Source of the DNA: Isochrysis galbana
Taxonomy: Eukaryota > Haptophyta > Isochrysidales > Isochrysidaceae
Length of the DNA stretch: 64,000 bases
Assembly: GCA_018136815.1 (NCBI GenBank)
Contig: CM030931.1
Coordinates: forward strand, 10,904,612 to 10,968,611
Direction: 5' to 3'
Part shown: in pieces, positions 29,438 to 38,810 of the stretch
Position numbering within the stretch: the first letter of the stretch is position 1
How the letters are laid out: every line of letters begins with the position of its first letter
Made by a program: the position numbers and the translations under genes
The notes under the pieces: model-generated
What the model saw: only the letters and a program-made list of their open reading frames with translations
Told to the model about the DNA's origin: nothing
Database searches by the model: none

Positions 29438-31498
29438 ATGCATTACCCTCAAGTGAGAATTCGCTACTGTGGCAACGTCTACCGTGTCACCCCCGTCGAT
29501 TCCATCCAAGTTCCCACTCGGTCGAATAGCACCAACAGCATGCGGGGCTTTCTACCGCCAGTGCAGTGCGCGACTACTGGAGGCAATCATTCAGGCGGGA
29601 CCGATTCGCGGTCGCCCTCTGCGGCGTCGCCAGAGATCACTGGCGCTGCTGGGTACACGGCGCCTGATCCCCATGGCCATCAAGCAATCCACTGCACGTG
29701 TGGTGCCAGACGCAATGAAAACCGCCCACCACTGAGGAATGCGGGACGATATCGGTGTACGAAATGTCGCCCGCGTGATCGACGGCCGCGTCATCCAACC
29801 ACCGATGATGAGTTCAATCATTCGGATTGTGCATCCACCAAGGACAAGTTGCAGAGACTCATGGTTTCTGTTGAGAAGGGCAGGGAGCTATGTCGGAATA
29901 TCTCGCGCCCAACACCTTCGAATGCTTCCAACGTAAAGAAGGTGCTGAAGATGATCGCATACAGCTGCAGCAAGGTGGACACCATCGACTGCTTACGTCT
30001 CAGGGTCGAGACCGATCAAGGACGTTTGTGGGCTGGTACGAATGCAACGACTTTGGGCCTGACATACCGGGGTTCGAGGACGCTGAGAAAAAGTTCTTCG
30101 AGAAACTCCGTGACGCCGTTCCTCATGAGGCATCGACCGCAGCAGCGCAGCCGGTTGAAGATGACGGGCATGCCTCCCCACAACCTCTCCATGGAGTAGC
30201 GGCCACAGCTGAGCGGCTGGCCGGTGATGAAGGCGATGGCTCGCCCTTGCTTTCCCATGATGCATCGGACACGGCCGAGTGGCCACCTGATGATGAAGGC
30301 AATGACGCGTCCTTGCCTCTCCATGAAGCATCTGCCACGGCCGACCGGCCGGCCGAAGATGACGGCGATGGCTCGCCCTTGCTTTTCCATGAGGCATCGG
30401 CGGCAGCCGAGCGGCCAGCCGATCATGATGGCTCGCCCTTGCTGATCATTGAGGCATCGGTAGCAGCAGAGCGGCCGTCCGATGAAGGCGATAACTCGCC
30501 CCTGCCTCCGAATTCTTTTGGTGGTGAGCATTCTGTCCTCCCGTGTGAGTCTGATTCACACGAATCGCAAAACGGAAACTCTTGTGTGTCGACAATGCAT
30601 GTTGATGAAGCGCGATTTCGCCAAGGCTGTCGAAGAAAAAGACGCAGAGCTTCAGGAGACACACCTCGTGTACACGCACGGTGTACCACGCCTTGCATGG
30701 CCGGCGGGCCCGACCACGACCGTCACTCTCGCAACGATGGTGGCGTGGCCAACAGGGCTAACTATGACAGTCACACTCGCAACGATGGTGACGTGGATGA
30801 CGAAGTGGATCGATCATCGCCACCAGTGACATACGGCCCTCACGGACCCAATGCCTTCGGAGTTTACAGCGACACAGGCAACGAAATCTCACCCTCGCAG
30901 ATCAAGACGACGTCTCGGCCGCTCTCAACGAGTCCCATAGCTCAGAGCGCCAAGAGAGCGCCGGTCCATCAAATGATGGTGGTGAGACGTCTGTTTCAAC
31001 AATGTCATTGGATGCTGCGACCCAAAACAATGCGGGTAGCGGGCCTCACGACCTCTTGTACATGAAAGTATTCCCGCACTAGATTCCACGACGACGGAGT
31101 ATCTCCTCGAGCTGAAAATTCCGGAAAACGTGAGCCAGTTGATAGCCCCTTATGCACTCGCCATCGAGAAGCTAGAGGCCACTTCTGCTGCGCAAGAAGC
31201 CCGCATCATGGAGCAAAATAAGGAGCTTGCGGCGTACGAGCAACGCACTATGAAGCTAAAGAACTATCTTGCAGCGGCTTTGGAGGTTGAAGATGAGCCC
31301 GGCATTCCTGAAGCAATTAGGGCCGCGCGCGAAAGACTTGCAGTACCTTTTGAGAAGAGCCGCGCGCTCGAGATGCTACACGAAAAAGAGATATTGGCCA
31401 AGCGAGCTCTTCTCCAAGCATTGAAGCAGGTCGAGGATGCGGTGGGCTTCTTCCTCCCGCGCAATTCCATGGCCCGGAACATAGCACGGGGAACATGA
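29438..31498 (+). pseudogene. Unrecognised coding region, frame changes, Cys-rich start and coiled-coil end
   Basis: A chain of protein-like frames: from an ATG at 29438 (MHYPQVRIRYCGN) through a Cys/His-containing stretch (HCTCGARRNEN ... NAGRYRCTKC, about 29690-29765, a possible zinc-binding site); then another frame from about 30002 (RTFVGWYECNDFGPDIPGFEDA ... FFEKLRDAV); then a 66-bp coding tandem repeat (30120-30500) and an acidic linker; then a third frame ending in a coiled coil (31090-31498, LKIPENVSQLIAPY, AIEKLEATSAAQEARIMEQN) with a stop at 31496. A GTGGAC...CTCAG segment of only 29 bp at 29974-30002 would restore the first frame change, which is very short for an intron. I do not recognise the family. 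It may be a multi-exon gene or a decaying one. Confidence 0.4.
30120..30500 (+). repeat. 66-bp tandem repeat inside the coding-like region
   Basis: About six imperfect units, each encoding 22 residues of the form HEASATAERPAEDDGDGSPLL. The period is a multiple of three, so the frame is preserved, as expected for selection on a coding repeat or recent expansion. Confidence 0.75.
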
Positions 31499-31984
31499 AG
31501 TATTGCAAAGAGCAAGGAGAATGCATGCCGACACACCTCTGACGCCTTCACCTTCAACCTCGGGGTACAACATTCCATTATGGCGTTGTGATGCGTGCTG
31601 TCTTCAATTCTCAAATCTGCTATCAAGTAGCATGTGACCAACATGTGCAGTCGTTCTTGTGGCTGCCTTCGACACGAAAGGTGCGGGGATGTGGGTTGTA
31701 GGCACTGGTTTGTAGTAGTAGTAGCCGACGCTATGACGGAGCGTGTTGAGCTATCGATTCTCGTGTGAATGGTATTTGAAAGTCTTAAAATCCGCCGCGG
31801 GGGCTATCCTTGATGAGAAGATGGGCGTCGGTATCAAAGCTTGGTGAAGTTTGGCCCCTCGGTACGTCTAGTAGAGGTGGGGGAGGCTGGGGTAAAAAAA
31901 AACTCTTGTTGATCCGGAGGGCCAAATTTTTTTTATCGTGGACCGGGGGAAGATTTCCCCTCGTCTCTCCCCGCTCTAATCTTA
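31499..31984. other. Intergenic, nothing recognised
   Basis: It contains a short (TAG)n run at 31710-31720 and T-rich stretches. No gene or repeat pair was found. Confidence 0.3.
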
Positions 31985-32907
31985 ATCTATCTGAGCATTA
32001 GTACCACTACTCTCACTAGCCTGGTACTAACACGACAGCCCTCAGCGCACCTGCCCGTACACCTTGGCGCGTGCTGTTAACACAGATACATACACCTATG
32101 CACCCCTCCAAATCTCCCCCCTCGCATGCCCCCGGCTCCCATTCTAACTCCCCACAAGTTAAAATGGGGGGAAACCCATTGAGGCGGACGGGTCGACGCC
32201 GGCCGACTCTCCGGGAAAATGCACCGGGGGGGGGGGGGAGGAACCTCTCGTCAAAGAAGAAGAACGGCCCTTACCAGCTCACGCGCGAGCGGATCTCGAG
32301 AAATAAGCAACTGCGCTCCGAGGATACCTGCCACAGGTGTATCCCAAGACGTCTTGAGCCGCTCCCTTCCCATCTCCCTCCTGTCGCCAGCCCGCCCCCT
32401 CCGCCCGTTTACTATTGCAAACAGGTCTCGTTTCTCACCACACTCCATCGGGGGGGGTGCAAATCCCCCCTCTCCCTCGTTCCATTCTCTTCCGCCCCAG
32501 TCCCTGCGGCGCGTCGCCATGCGGCGCGCCACGGCCTGCTCTCAAAGGTCCTTCAGGGGCGCCCAGAGGGCCAGCAGGGGCAGCTCAGGGGGCAGTGGAG
32601 GCTGGGGCTCAGCCCCTGGCCCCCCCTGCCTCTCCCTCGCTCGCCTCGCTCGCCTTGGGTGCCGCCCTGAGTCCCCTGTCTGCCTGGCGACCAGGGATGG
32701 GGGGGGGTCAGTACGAGAGCTGGCCCATGCGGGCCTGGGAGTGCGGCTCGCGGCCCGCGCCCACTAGGGGTCTGGGCCAGAATGATGATTGCCCAGCCCT
32801 GCCAGAGGCAGGGGCTGAGGTTGAATGTACGGGCCCACCCCGGGGGGTGTCCGCGATGGAGAGAGGGGGCGCGAGCCCCCATTGACCCCCACTTATAAAA
32901 GTAGGTT
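31985..32907 (+). repeat. Interspersed repeat C, copy 1 (inverted copy at 41565-42475)
   Basis: About 920 bp matches 41565-42475 in inverted orientation, from TGAGCGTTAGTACCACTACT-like sequence at one end to TTGACCCCCACTTATAAAGTAGG at the other. Internal G-runs (about 32227-32240) and GGGG/CCCC blocks are conserved. No credible protein is encoded; the Gly/Pro-rich frames are not shared without breaks. It looks like a mid-size non-autonomous element; copies differ by many small indels. Confidence 0.75.
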
Positions 32908-33168
32908 GGCTCCCCGCTCTAATCCGAATCCGAGGCAGAGCGATGGCGACCGACCCGCCTGACAGGCCGACCTTCGCCGCGCTCCAGCGAGAGCACGGTG
33001 GCGATTAGCCCCCCCTTGTCGCTGGTGTTCGGACTAAATGGTCCGGGGACACCAGTCGGCGGTCTCACCGGCGTTTCATGCCACCGCGAAAAAACACCGC
33101 ATTGTGTTAGCTCTCGTACTCGCCACCATGAAACAATTGGCTTCTGAAACACTTTGCACAAGCTCTTA

Positions 33169-33408
33169 TCATAGCATGAGACACCTGTCCATGCATTCAC
33201 ATCGACTTTTGGGTGCAATTGTGAAAAGTCGGTTTTTTTCGTCCCCACCTCTACGTCTACGTCTAGTAGGGCCATCCACATCCTTGCATCTGTCTGGCTG
33301 CTTCTTCGTGAGTACCAACGCGACGACGATGGCGGCGACCACGGTGGCGACGACCACCGCGAGGGCAATCAAAAGTCGTTTCGACGGCATATTTACCCGT
33401 ATTTCCAT
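33169..33408 (-). CDS. Possible small single-pass membrane protein or first exon
   Basis: 79 codons from ATG 33406-33408. A strongly hydrophobic segment of about 22 residues (LLIALAVVVATVVAAIVVAL) lies between basic residues, followed by KKQPDRCKD and an Arg run. This would be a signal anchor. I do not recognise a family; it might be an N-terminal exon whose downstream exon is near 32919-33170 (HPKVDVNAWTGVSCYD lies in another frame). Confidence 0.3.
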   Translation of the reverse strand: MEIRVNMPSKRLLIALAVVVATVVAAIVVALVLTKKQPDRCKDVDGPTRRRRRGGDEKNRLFTIAPKSRCECMDRCLML

Positions 33409-34624
33409 GTTTTTTGTCCAACGTTTGGTGCGAAACAACACGATGCGCTCGCAACATGGGAAGCCTCGCACGTCTCCCGCCGCCCCGTGACCCTTGCCCC
33501 TCCCTTTCACGTGATGGTTGTGCTCGCTGCCCCACGTTCGATGTTTTTGAACGCACCCGAAGGAGTAAACGCGCGTATTCACGTGCGACACGCATCGGTA
33601 TCCTATCCTCTTATTCGGTGGGCCGACTTGTTGTTCGACGAGGAGCAGGAGGTGGGCCCGTTCGTGGTGCGCGTGCTCAGGGGGTCGAGGGAGAAATATT
33701 CGTGAAGCTCGGCACCAAGCGGCTCCGCAACCTGACCGATTACTCCAGATTGACCAAGAAGGGCGCGATATCCCCGGCGACACGTCCACCTGTTTCGCTT
33801 CTTGGAAAAAGGCGTAGGAAGAGTGAGTCCACGCCACCGTCATCAACCACAACCTCGAGGTTGGAGTGCTCCACTTCAAGGTGATGAACGCGTGATCTGA
33901 GGTTGGGGCACTGAGAGCAGCACTTTGTGTCCGCGAATTTGCCCGGATCCAACCTCTCTGACGAGGCTTGTCGATCATGTTAGCGACCACAGATGCTGCC
34001 CCCCTACACACTTTGTACCTCTTCCGCTGCAAGCCTGCACAATGATGTTGAGACGCGAATCTTCTCTGCCACCTGGCTGGCGGTACAAGCTGTATTCGCC
34101 GCTTTCGGTTTACGCGCCTTCCTCCTTCTTCATATCCCTTCTTGGCATCCAAATGTTGTGCAAAATCTGTGGTGTCCGAATGCTGCGCCTGGGTGCCCGC
34201 CTTCCCACACGTGTTATCGAAGCAGTCTGGGTCATTATGCAGGAGTCATTTCGTACTGCTCAGATGGCTACGTGTGGGAGCTTCATCATGGGCTCACGTT
34301 GTAGACCGCTCCACAGCTCCGCTACTCTTCCTGTTGCAGGCTTATAAGTTTGGTTTCCTGTTTCTCCGTGGATCAATGGCCTGAGAAAATTTGGACATGG
34401 GGCTTTGGTTCGGTCTTGGATTCCTGATCAAAGGGTGGGACAATCACGCGGCAAAGACCAAAAACCTGGAGCTCTACCGCTTGACCCATATCTTGTGGCA
34501 CATCCAACTACCCTCGTCTTTGGCACGTACAATGTCTTCTTGGTTTGGCGTACTTGTAGAGTGTTCTAGTGATGTGACTCTTCAACTTCAATGTTCCAGA
34601 GATGCTTTCTGGCTGGATTTAAAA
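33409..34624. other. Unresolved stretch with weak minus-strand coding signals
   Basis: On the minus strand, 33740-33952 reads NLRSRVHHLEVEHSNLEVVVDD, a leucine-heptad-like segment, but no gene could be assembled. Otherwise nothing was recognised. Confidence 0.25.
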
Positions 34625-35270
34625 AACGAGGTTCCGGTGGGGGGAGGGGGGAGAACAAACAACTTTCTGGGGAATGCCGCCCGCTCGTGCAGCCCTCCTC
34701 CCCAACTCGTGCAGCGCTCCCAGAGAGTTGTTTGTTAGGGGAGGGGGAGAACAAACAACTTTCTGGGGAATGCCGCCTGCTCGTGCGGCCCTCCTCCCCA
34801 ACTCGTGCAGCGCTCCCAAAAAGTTGTTTGTTTCCCCCCTATCCCCTCACGCGGAAGGTTGTCAGATTAGTGCGCGGTTTTCGACAGGGACGCGCGGTTT
34901 TAGAGGGGCAAATCTGACAACGTTCCGCGGTGAGGGGGGAGGGGGGAAACAAACAACTTTCTGTGGGAATGCCGCCCGCTCGTGCGGCCCTCCTCCCCGA
35001 CTCGTGCAGCGCTCCCAGGAAGTTGTTGATTTCCCCCCCTACCCCTCACGCGGAAGGTTGTCAGATTAGTGCGCGGTTTTCGACGGAGTGCGCGGTTTCG
35101 AGGGGCCAAATCTGACAACTTTCCGCGTGAGGGGGAGGGGGGGAGAACAAACAACTTTCTGGTGGGAATGCCGCCCCGCTCGTGCCGGCCCCTCCTCCCC
35201 AACTCGTGCAGCGCTCCCAGGAAGTTGTTGATTTTCCCCCCCTACCCCTCACGCGGAAGGTTGTCAGATT
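34625..35270 (+). repeat. Compound tandem repeat with inverted sub-elements next to the gap
   Basis: Units contain GGGGGAGAACAAACAACTTTCTGGGG-type starts, CGCTCGTGCRGCCCTCCTCCCC, GCAGCGCTCCCAGRAAGTTGTT and, from the third unit, CACGCGGAAGGTTGTCAGATT followed 50 bp later by its inverse AATCTGACAACTTTCCGCGTGA. Four diverged units lie at about 34640, 34745, 34935 and 35125. The array runs into the N gap, so its true length is unknown. Confidence 0.8.
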
Positions 35271-35370
35271 NNNNNNNNNNNNNNNNNNNNNNNNNNNNNN
35301 NNNNNNNNNNNNNNNNNNNNNNNNNNNNNNNNNNNNNNNNNNNNNNNNNNNNNNNNNNNNNNNNNNNNNN
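35271..35370. other. Assembly gap (100 N)
   Basis: Exactly 100 N, inside a tandem-repeat region and directly before a copy of the inverted-repeat arm found again at 36418-36457. Confidence 0.99.
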
Positions 35371-35475
35371 AGGTATCTTTTAATCATCTTGTCATGGCGT
35401 AGCGCGATGGCGGCGCGGCGCGCCGCTCTCTCACCGCCGCCGGGGCTCGCGCTACGGGCTCCCGGCGATATGGAG
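35371..35475 (+). repeat. Arm end plus 65-bp spacer in orientation 1
   Basis: The last 40 bp of the inverted-repeat arm (AGGTATCTTTTAATCATCTT... to GCGATGG, 35371-35410) is followed by a 65-bp segment (35411-35475) that is the reverse complement, with one mismatch, of the spacer at 36458-36522. Confidence 0.85.
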
Positions 35476-35799
35476 CTCCCACCCAGGTAGAGGGGCAGGG
35501 CTGGGCTTGCTGAGCCGACTCTCGCGGACCGCCGCGAGCTGCGCGCGCTCGCGCAGTCGCTTTGGGCTGCATGGCTGCATGGCGACGCATGGTGGCAAGC
35601 CCTCCTCTCTCCCTCTCTTTCTCCCCCTCTGGGAGAGCTGAGAGCTGGTCCCTCTGGGCCCCTTGCTCGGGAGGGGATGGATCTCATTGATCCTTGCTTG
35701 TTTGCACCCCTTGCCCGCATTGCCTCGCCTCGCTCGCGCGCGCTCGCGCGAGCTGCCCCTGTTGATCGCTGCTCGATCCATTCATTGCTGGGCGAGTGC

Positions 35800-36235
35800 C
35801 CCGTCTGGGTGAGTGCCCCTCTTTCTCTTTCTCTCCACCTCTCCCCCTTCCTTTTGTCTGGGAGAGTTGGGGTCCCGCTGGGCCTCTTTTTCGTTGCGCT
35901 GCCGTACTTTCTCTCTCCTCCCCTACTGGGAGGGTCGGTCCATCTGACCGGCTCGGCTGCGTTGTTGCACTGCCGTCCCTTCTCTCTCCTCCCCAACTGG
36001 CGGGAGGGTTGGTCCATCTCCATCTGACCGGCTCGGCTGCGCCGTATTCTCTCTCTCTCCTCCCCCACTGGCAGGGTTTGTCACTTTAACTTTAACCTCG
36101 GCTGCACCGTTGTCTCTCTCCTCCCCGGCTGGGAGGGTCAGCCAAGGTCCTTCTCACCGCTCGGCTGCACCGCTGTCTCGTCTCTCTTCTCTCTCTCCTC
36201 CCCTACTGGGAGGAATTGTCCCTTTGGAAAGATTG
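35800..36235 (+). repeat. Imperfect tandem repeat, unit about 65-80 bp
   Basis: Repeats of CTCTCTCCTCCCC-ACTGGGAGGGT...GGTCCATCTGACCGGCTCGGCTGC, five to six diverged units. No gene. Confidence 0.65.
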
Positions 36236-36349
36236 GTCCTTTTTGTTGGCCAAGTTGCAACTTGCTTTTCCATCCACATTTGACATTTGTTTGTGTTGAA
36301 TTTGTGTAAGCGTCATTCGGATCCCATCCGTACTCCGCTTAGGAGGGGG

Positions 36350-36630
36350 TATCACAGGGTGTCTTGTGCCATTTGTGGTTCTATACCGTTAGTGTGCCTT
36401 GTGTGGCAGTGCCCCCTAGGTATCTTTTAATCATCTTGTCATGGCGTAGCGCGATGGCTCCATATCGCCGGGAGCCCGCAGCGCGAGCCCCGGCGGCGGT
36501 GAGAGAGCGGCGCGCCGCGCCGCCATCGCGCTACGCCATGACAAGATGATTAAAAGATACCTAGGGGGCACTGCCACACAAGGCACACTAACGGTATAGA
36601 ACCACAAATGGCACAAGACACCCTGTGATA
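36350..36630. repeat. 108-bp perfect inverted repeat with 65-bp spacer
   Basis: Arms 36350-36457 and 36523-36630 are exact reverse complements by eye, from TATCACAGGGTGTCTTGTGC at the outside to GCGATGG at the inside. The spacer is 36458-36522. See the partner at 35371-35475. Confidence 0.9.
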
Positions 36631-37595
36631 GTCTGTAGGGTTTGTACCCGCTTCGACGGGAGGCTCATCTTGACCAGGGATGCCGGTCCTGCGCCGTTAT
36701 GCGCGCGAAGCCAAGGGGTCGCGTTCGCTCGACTTCACGGTGGACTGGGCAATTTCCCAAGCCGCTGCCAGCTTGAGAGAACGCCCTTCGCTTTGCTCGA
36801 CCGGCTTCGAACTGGCTGAGCCGAGGACGGCTCTGGCTCGCTTCATGGAGGGGAGAGGCGAGCCCTTGGCCCCTTTGGTGTTTCTTCCCCTTGGTTGCTA
36901 CTCAGGGTTGTTCGTTAGAAGCGTCTAGAAGGTTCACGCTCAACGGCAAGATTTCTTCGGTCGCAAGGATATCTCGTTGCGATCTGTATCCGAAGTGATC
37001 GCCGCGGTCGCGCGACATGACGCTCCCCTTCGGACTCTCCGCTACGTGGGAAGTTACAAGGGAGACACGCTCCGGCCGTCGTTGCGGAGTCTCTCTCTCT
37101 CGCTCGCTCTCTCTCTCTCCGTCTCTCGCGACGTGTTTGGGTTATCGGTGATTTGGGGTCGCGGTTGCTTGATAATTTGCTTGGTTTGGGTGAATGATTC
37201 CGGTGTGTTCGTGAGTCGGTGTACCCTGTTGTTCTCAGGTCCGTTGTCCGTCGTTGTTCGCTGCGTCGCTGCACTCTAGCAGCCTAGGCTCCCTCCCTGA
37301 GGGAAGAGTCCTTTGTAGGTCTAACAATCTCTTACTATCCATCACTCTAGGGCCGCTAGGAGCGCCTCGCCCCCCCACCGCCCTTCGTTCGCCGTTCGTT
37401 CCCCGTCCAGACACCCAAATGGGGTTGCCCGACCCAGTGACCCAGTCCAGAATTTCATTCACCCGACTCCCGGCGGGGAGGAGGGCCAAAGCGCCGCGCT
37501 AGCCGCCGGTGCCGCTCGCGACGGAGTGGCTCAGAGCCCTCCGGTAGCGCTCGACTCGACAGACGAGTACGACAGGATCCCCAAGACCAAGTACA
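36631..37595. other. Unresolved, possibly transposon-derived
   Basis: It contains a TCTCTC-rich microsatellite (37088-37125). No protein domain was recognised. It leads into a short ORF whose 3' end is repeated at 54815. Confidence 0.3.
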
Positions 37596-37871
37596 TTGGA
37601 GACGAAGCCGCCGTCGCGTACCTCGTACCTCTGCATGGAATACATCAAGGCGGTCGCGTACGCTGAAACGAATCCCATGGTGCAAGTGCACCGAGCAGCT
37701 GGCAAACTCTACATGGAGAACAAGAAGGCCGTCCTCGCACGCGTCACGGACCTCGCCACCCAAGATCAGCCAAGCGACACCGTCGCCTGCCAGCAGAACG
37801 ACATCGACAATAGGATCGAGGAAGAGGGATGTGAGAAAAAGACGAAGAAGATGAAAACTCAGCCCGCGTAG
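37596..37871 (+). CDS. 3' end of a repeated ORF of unknown function
   Basis: The frame reads YLCMEYIKAVAYAETNPMVQ ... ARVTDLATQDQPSDTVAC ... EEEGCEKKTKKMKTQPA, basic at the end. The last third matches 54815-54907, where an orthologous frame ends KKTKKMKTQ-A after the N gap. The similarity continues into the 3' flank, so this is a transposon-type ORF with at least two copies. No domain was recognised. Confidence 0.4.
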   Translation: METKPPSRTSYLCMEYIKAVAYAETNPMVQVHRAAGKLYMENKKAVLARVTDLATQDQPSDTVACQQNDIDNRIEEEGCEKKTKKMKTQPA

Positions 37872-38030
37872 CTGGGAGTTACCGCGTGTTGAGAGGGGGG
37901 GAGCGTGATTAGCTTTGTACTCATCTTCCTAATAATAATATTGTTGTGGCTACATAAAAAGAAAACACGCACATATGGATGACAAAAAAATCACCTGGCC
38001 CTCTTTTGTCTTTTGACAGAACGCGACTTA
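37740..38030 (+). repeat. Interspersed repeat D, copy 1 (copy 2 at 54815-55060)
   Basis: Shared features in order: CAAGATCAGCC, GAGGAAGAGGGATGTGAGAAAAAGACGAAG, GCGTGTTGAGAGG, GAGCGTGATTAGCTTTGT, AAAAAGAAAACA, CACCTGG-CCTCTTTT and GACRGAACGCGACTTA. The last word is also found at 22033. Confidence 0.7.
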
Positions 38031-38374
38031 ACGCCTATTTTAACGAGCAAAACGCCTATTTTAACAGTAGAAGCACAGATATAATGGTAAAATCGTCATT
38101 TTAAGCCTAGAAGTGGTGTGTATCGTGGTCTGGGGCTCCCCCAGATACAGTAGATACAGCTGTATCTGGCCCCTCCCCCAGATACAGTATCTTGTATCTC
38201 CCATCTAGGGTGTTTACAATATATGGAACGTCCATTTACCTTAATATATGGAGCTTAGAGCACTCAACTGTCGCGAAGCACCTTCAAAGGTGCTTCCTGT
38301 CGCCGCTTAAGAGATAACACCTAGCACCTAGCAGGGAGCAGAGGGTACAGGGAATTTTTTGAAAAGTTAAAGTT

Positions 38375-38515
38375 AAAATTTCGCCGGAGGACGGAGGAGG
38401 AGGACCCCCATTTTTTTGCTGATCCATCCTACCGGAATCCATAGGGAGCTCATATAGCTCGTCATCTACCAATACTTGGTGGCCTCCGCACCCCCGTAGT
38501 GAGTGACCGGGCTAC
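38375..38515 (+). repeat. Interspersed repeat B, copy 2
   Basis: Direct copy of 23341-23475 (see there). It ends with GTAGTGAGTGACCGGGCTAC about 300 bp before the oxygenase gene. Confidence 0.65.
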
Positions 38516-38810
38516 TGAGTTTCGAACCTCTCCCGTGCTGCCATCACTTGTGGGCGGGTGGGCGAAGTTTTTTAAAAGGCATCTTTCTTTCTACGAGGCC
38601 GTGTCCCCGGCAAGCGTGACGAAGCGCGCGAACTCGCCCCCCCCTCCCCCCCCCCTCCCTCCCCCTCCCTTCTCACACACTCTCTGCCCCTACCCCCTCC
38701 CCCCCCCCCCCCGCGCCCCCTCCGTCCCCTCCTACCCCATCCTTCAATCCCTCTCTACCCTTCACCTTCCGCGTCCCTCTCTCCGCCGAGCTCGGCGGCA
38801 CAGTGCTGCA

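Noticed and set aside
28484-29509. 341-codon minus-strand frame of CAHFHDL repeats
   Set aside because: Translation of the GAGATCGTGG minisatellite.
32219-32767. Possible protein in repeat C
   Set aside because: The inverted copy at 41565-42475 has indels that break the same frame, so no coding constraint is visible.
38499-38810. N-terminal extension of the 2OG oxygenase
   Set aside because: The extra 104 codons translate a polyC tract and the end of repeat B; the ATG at 38811 is the first after it.
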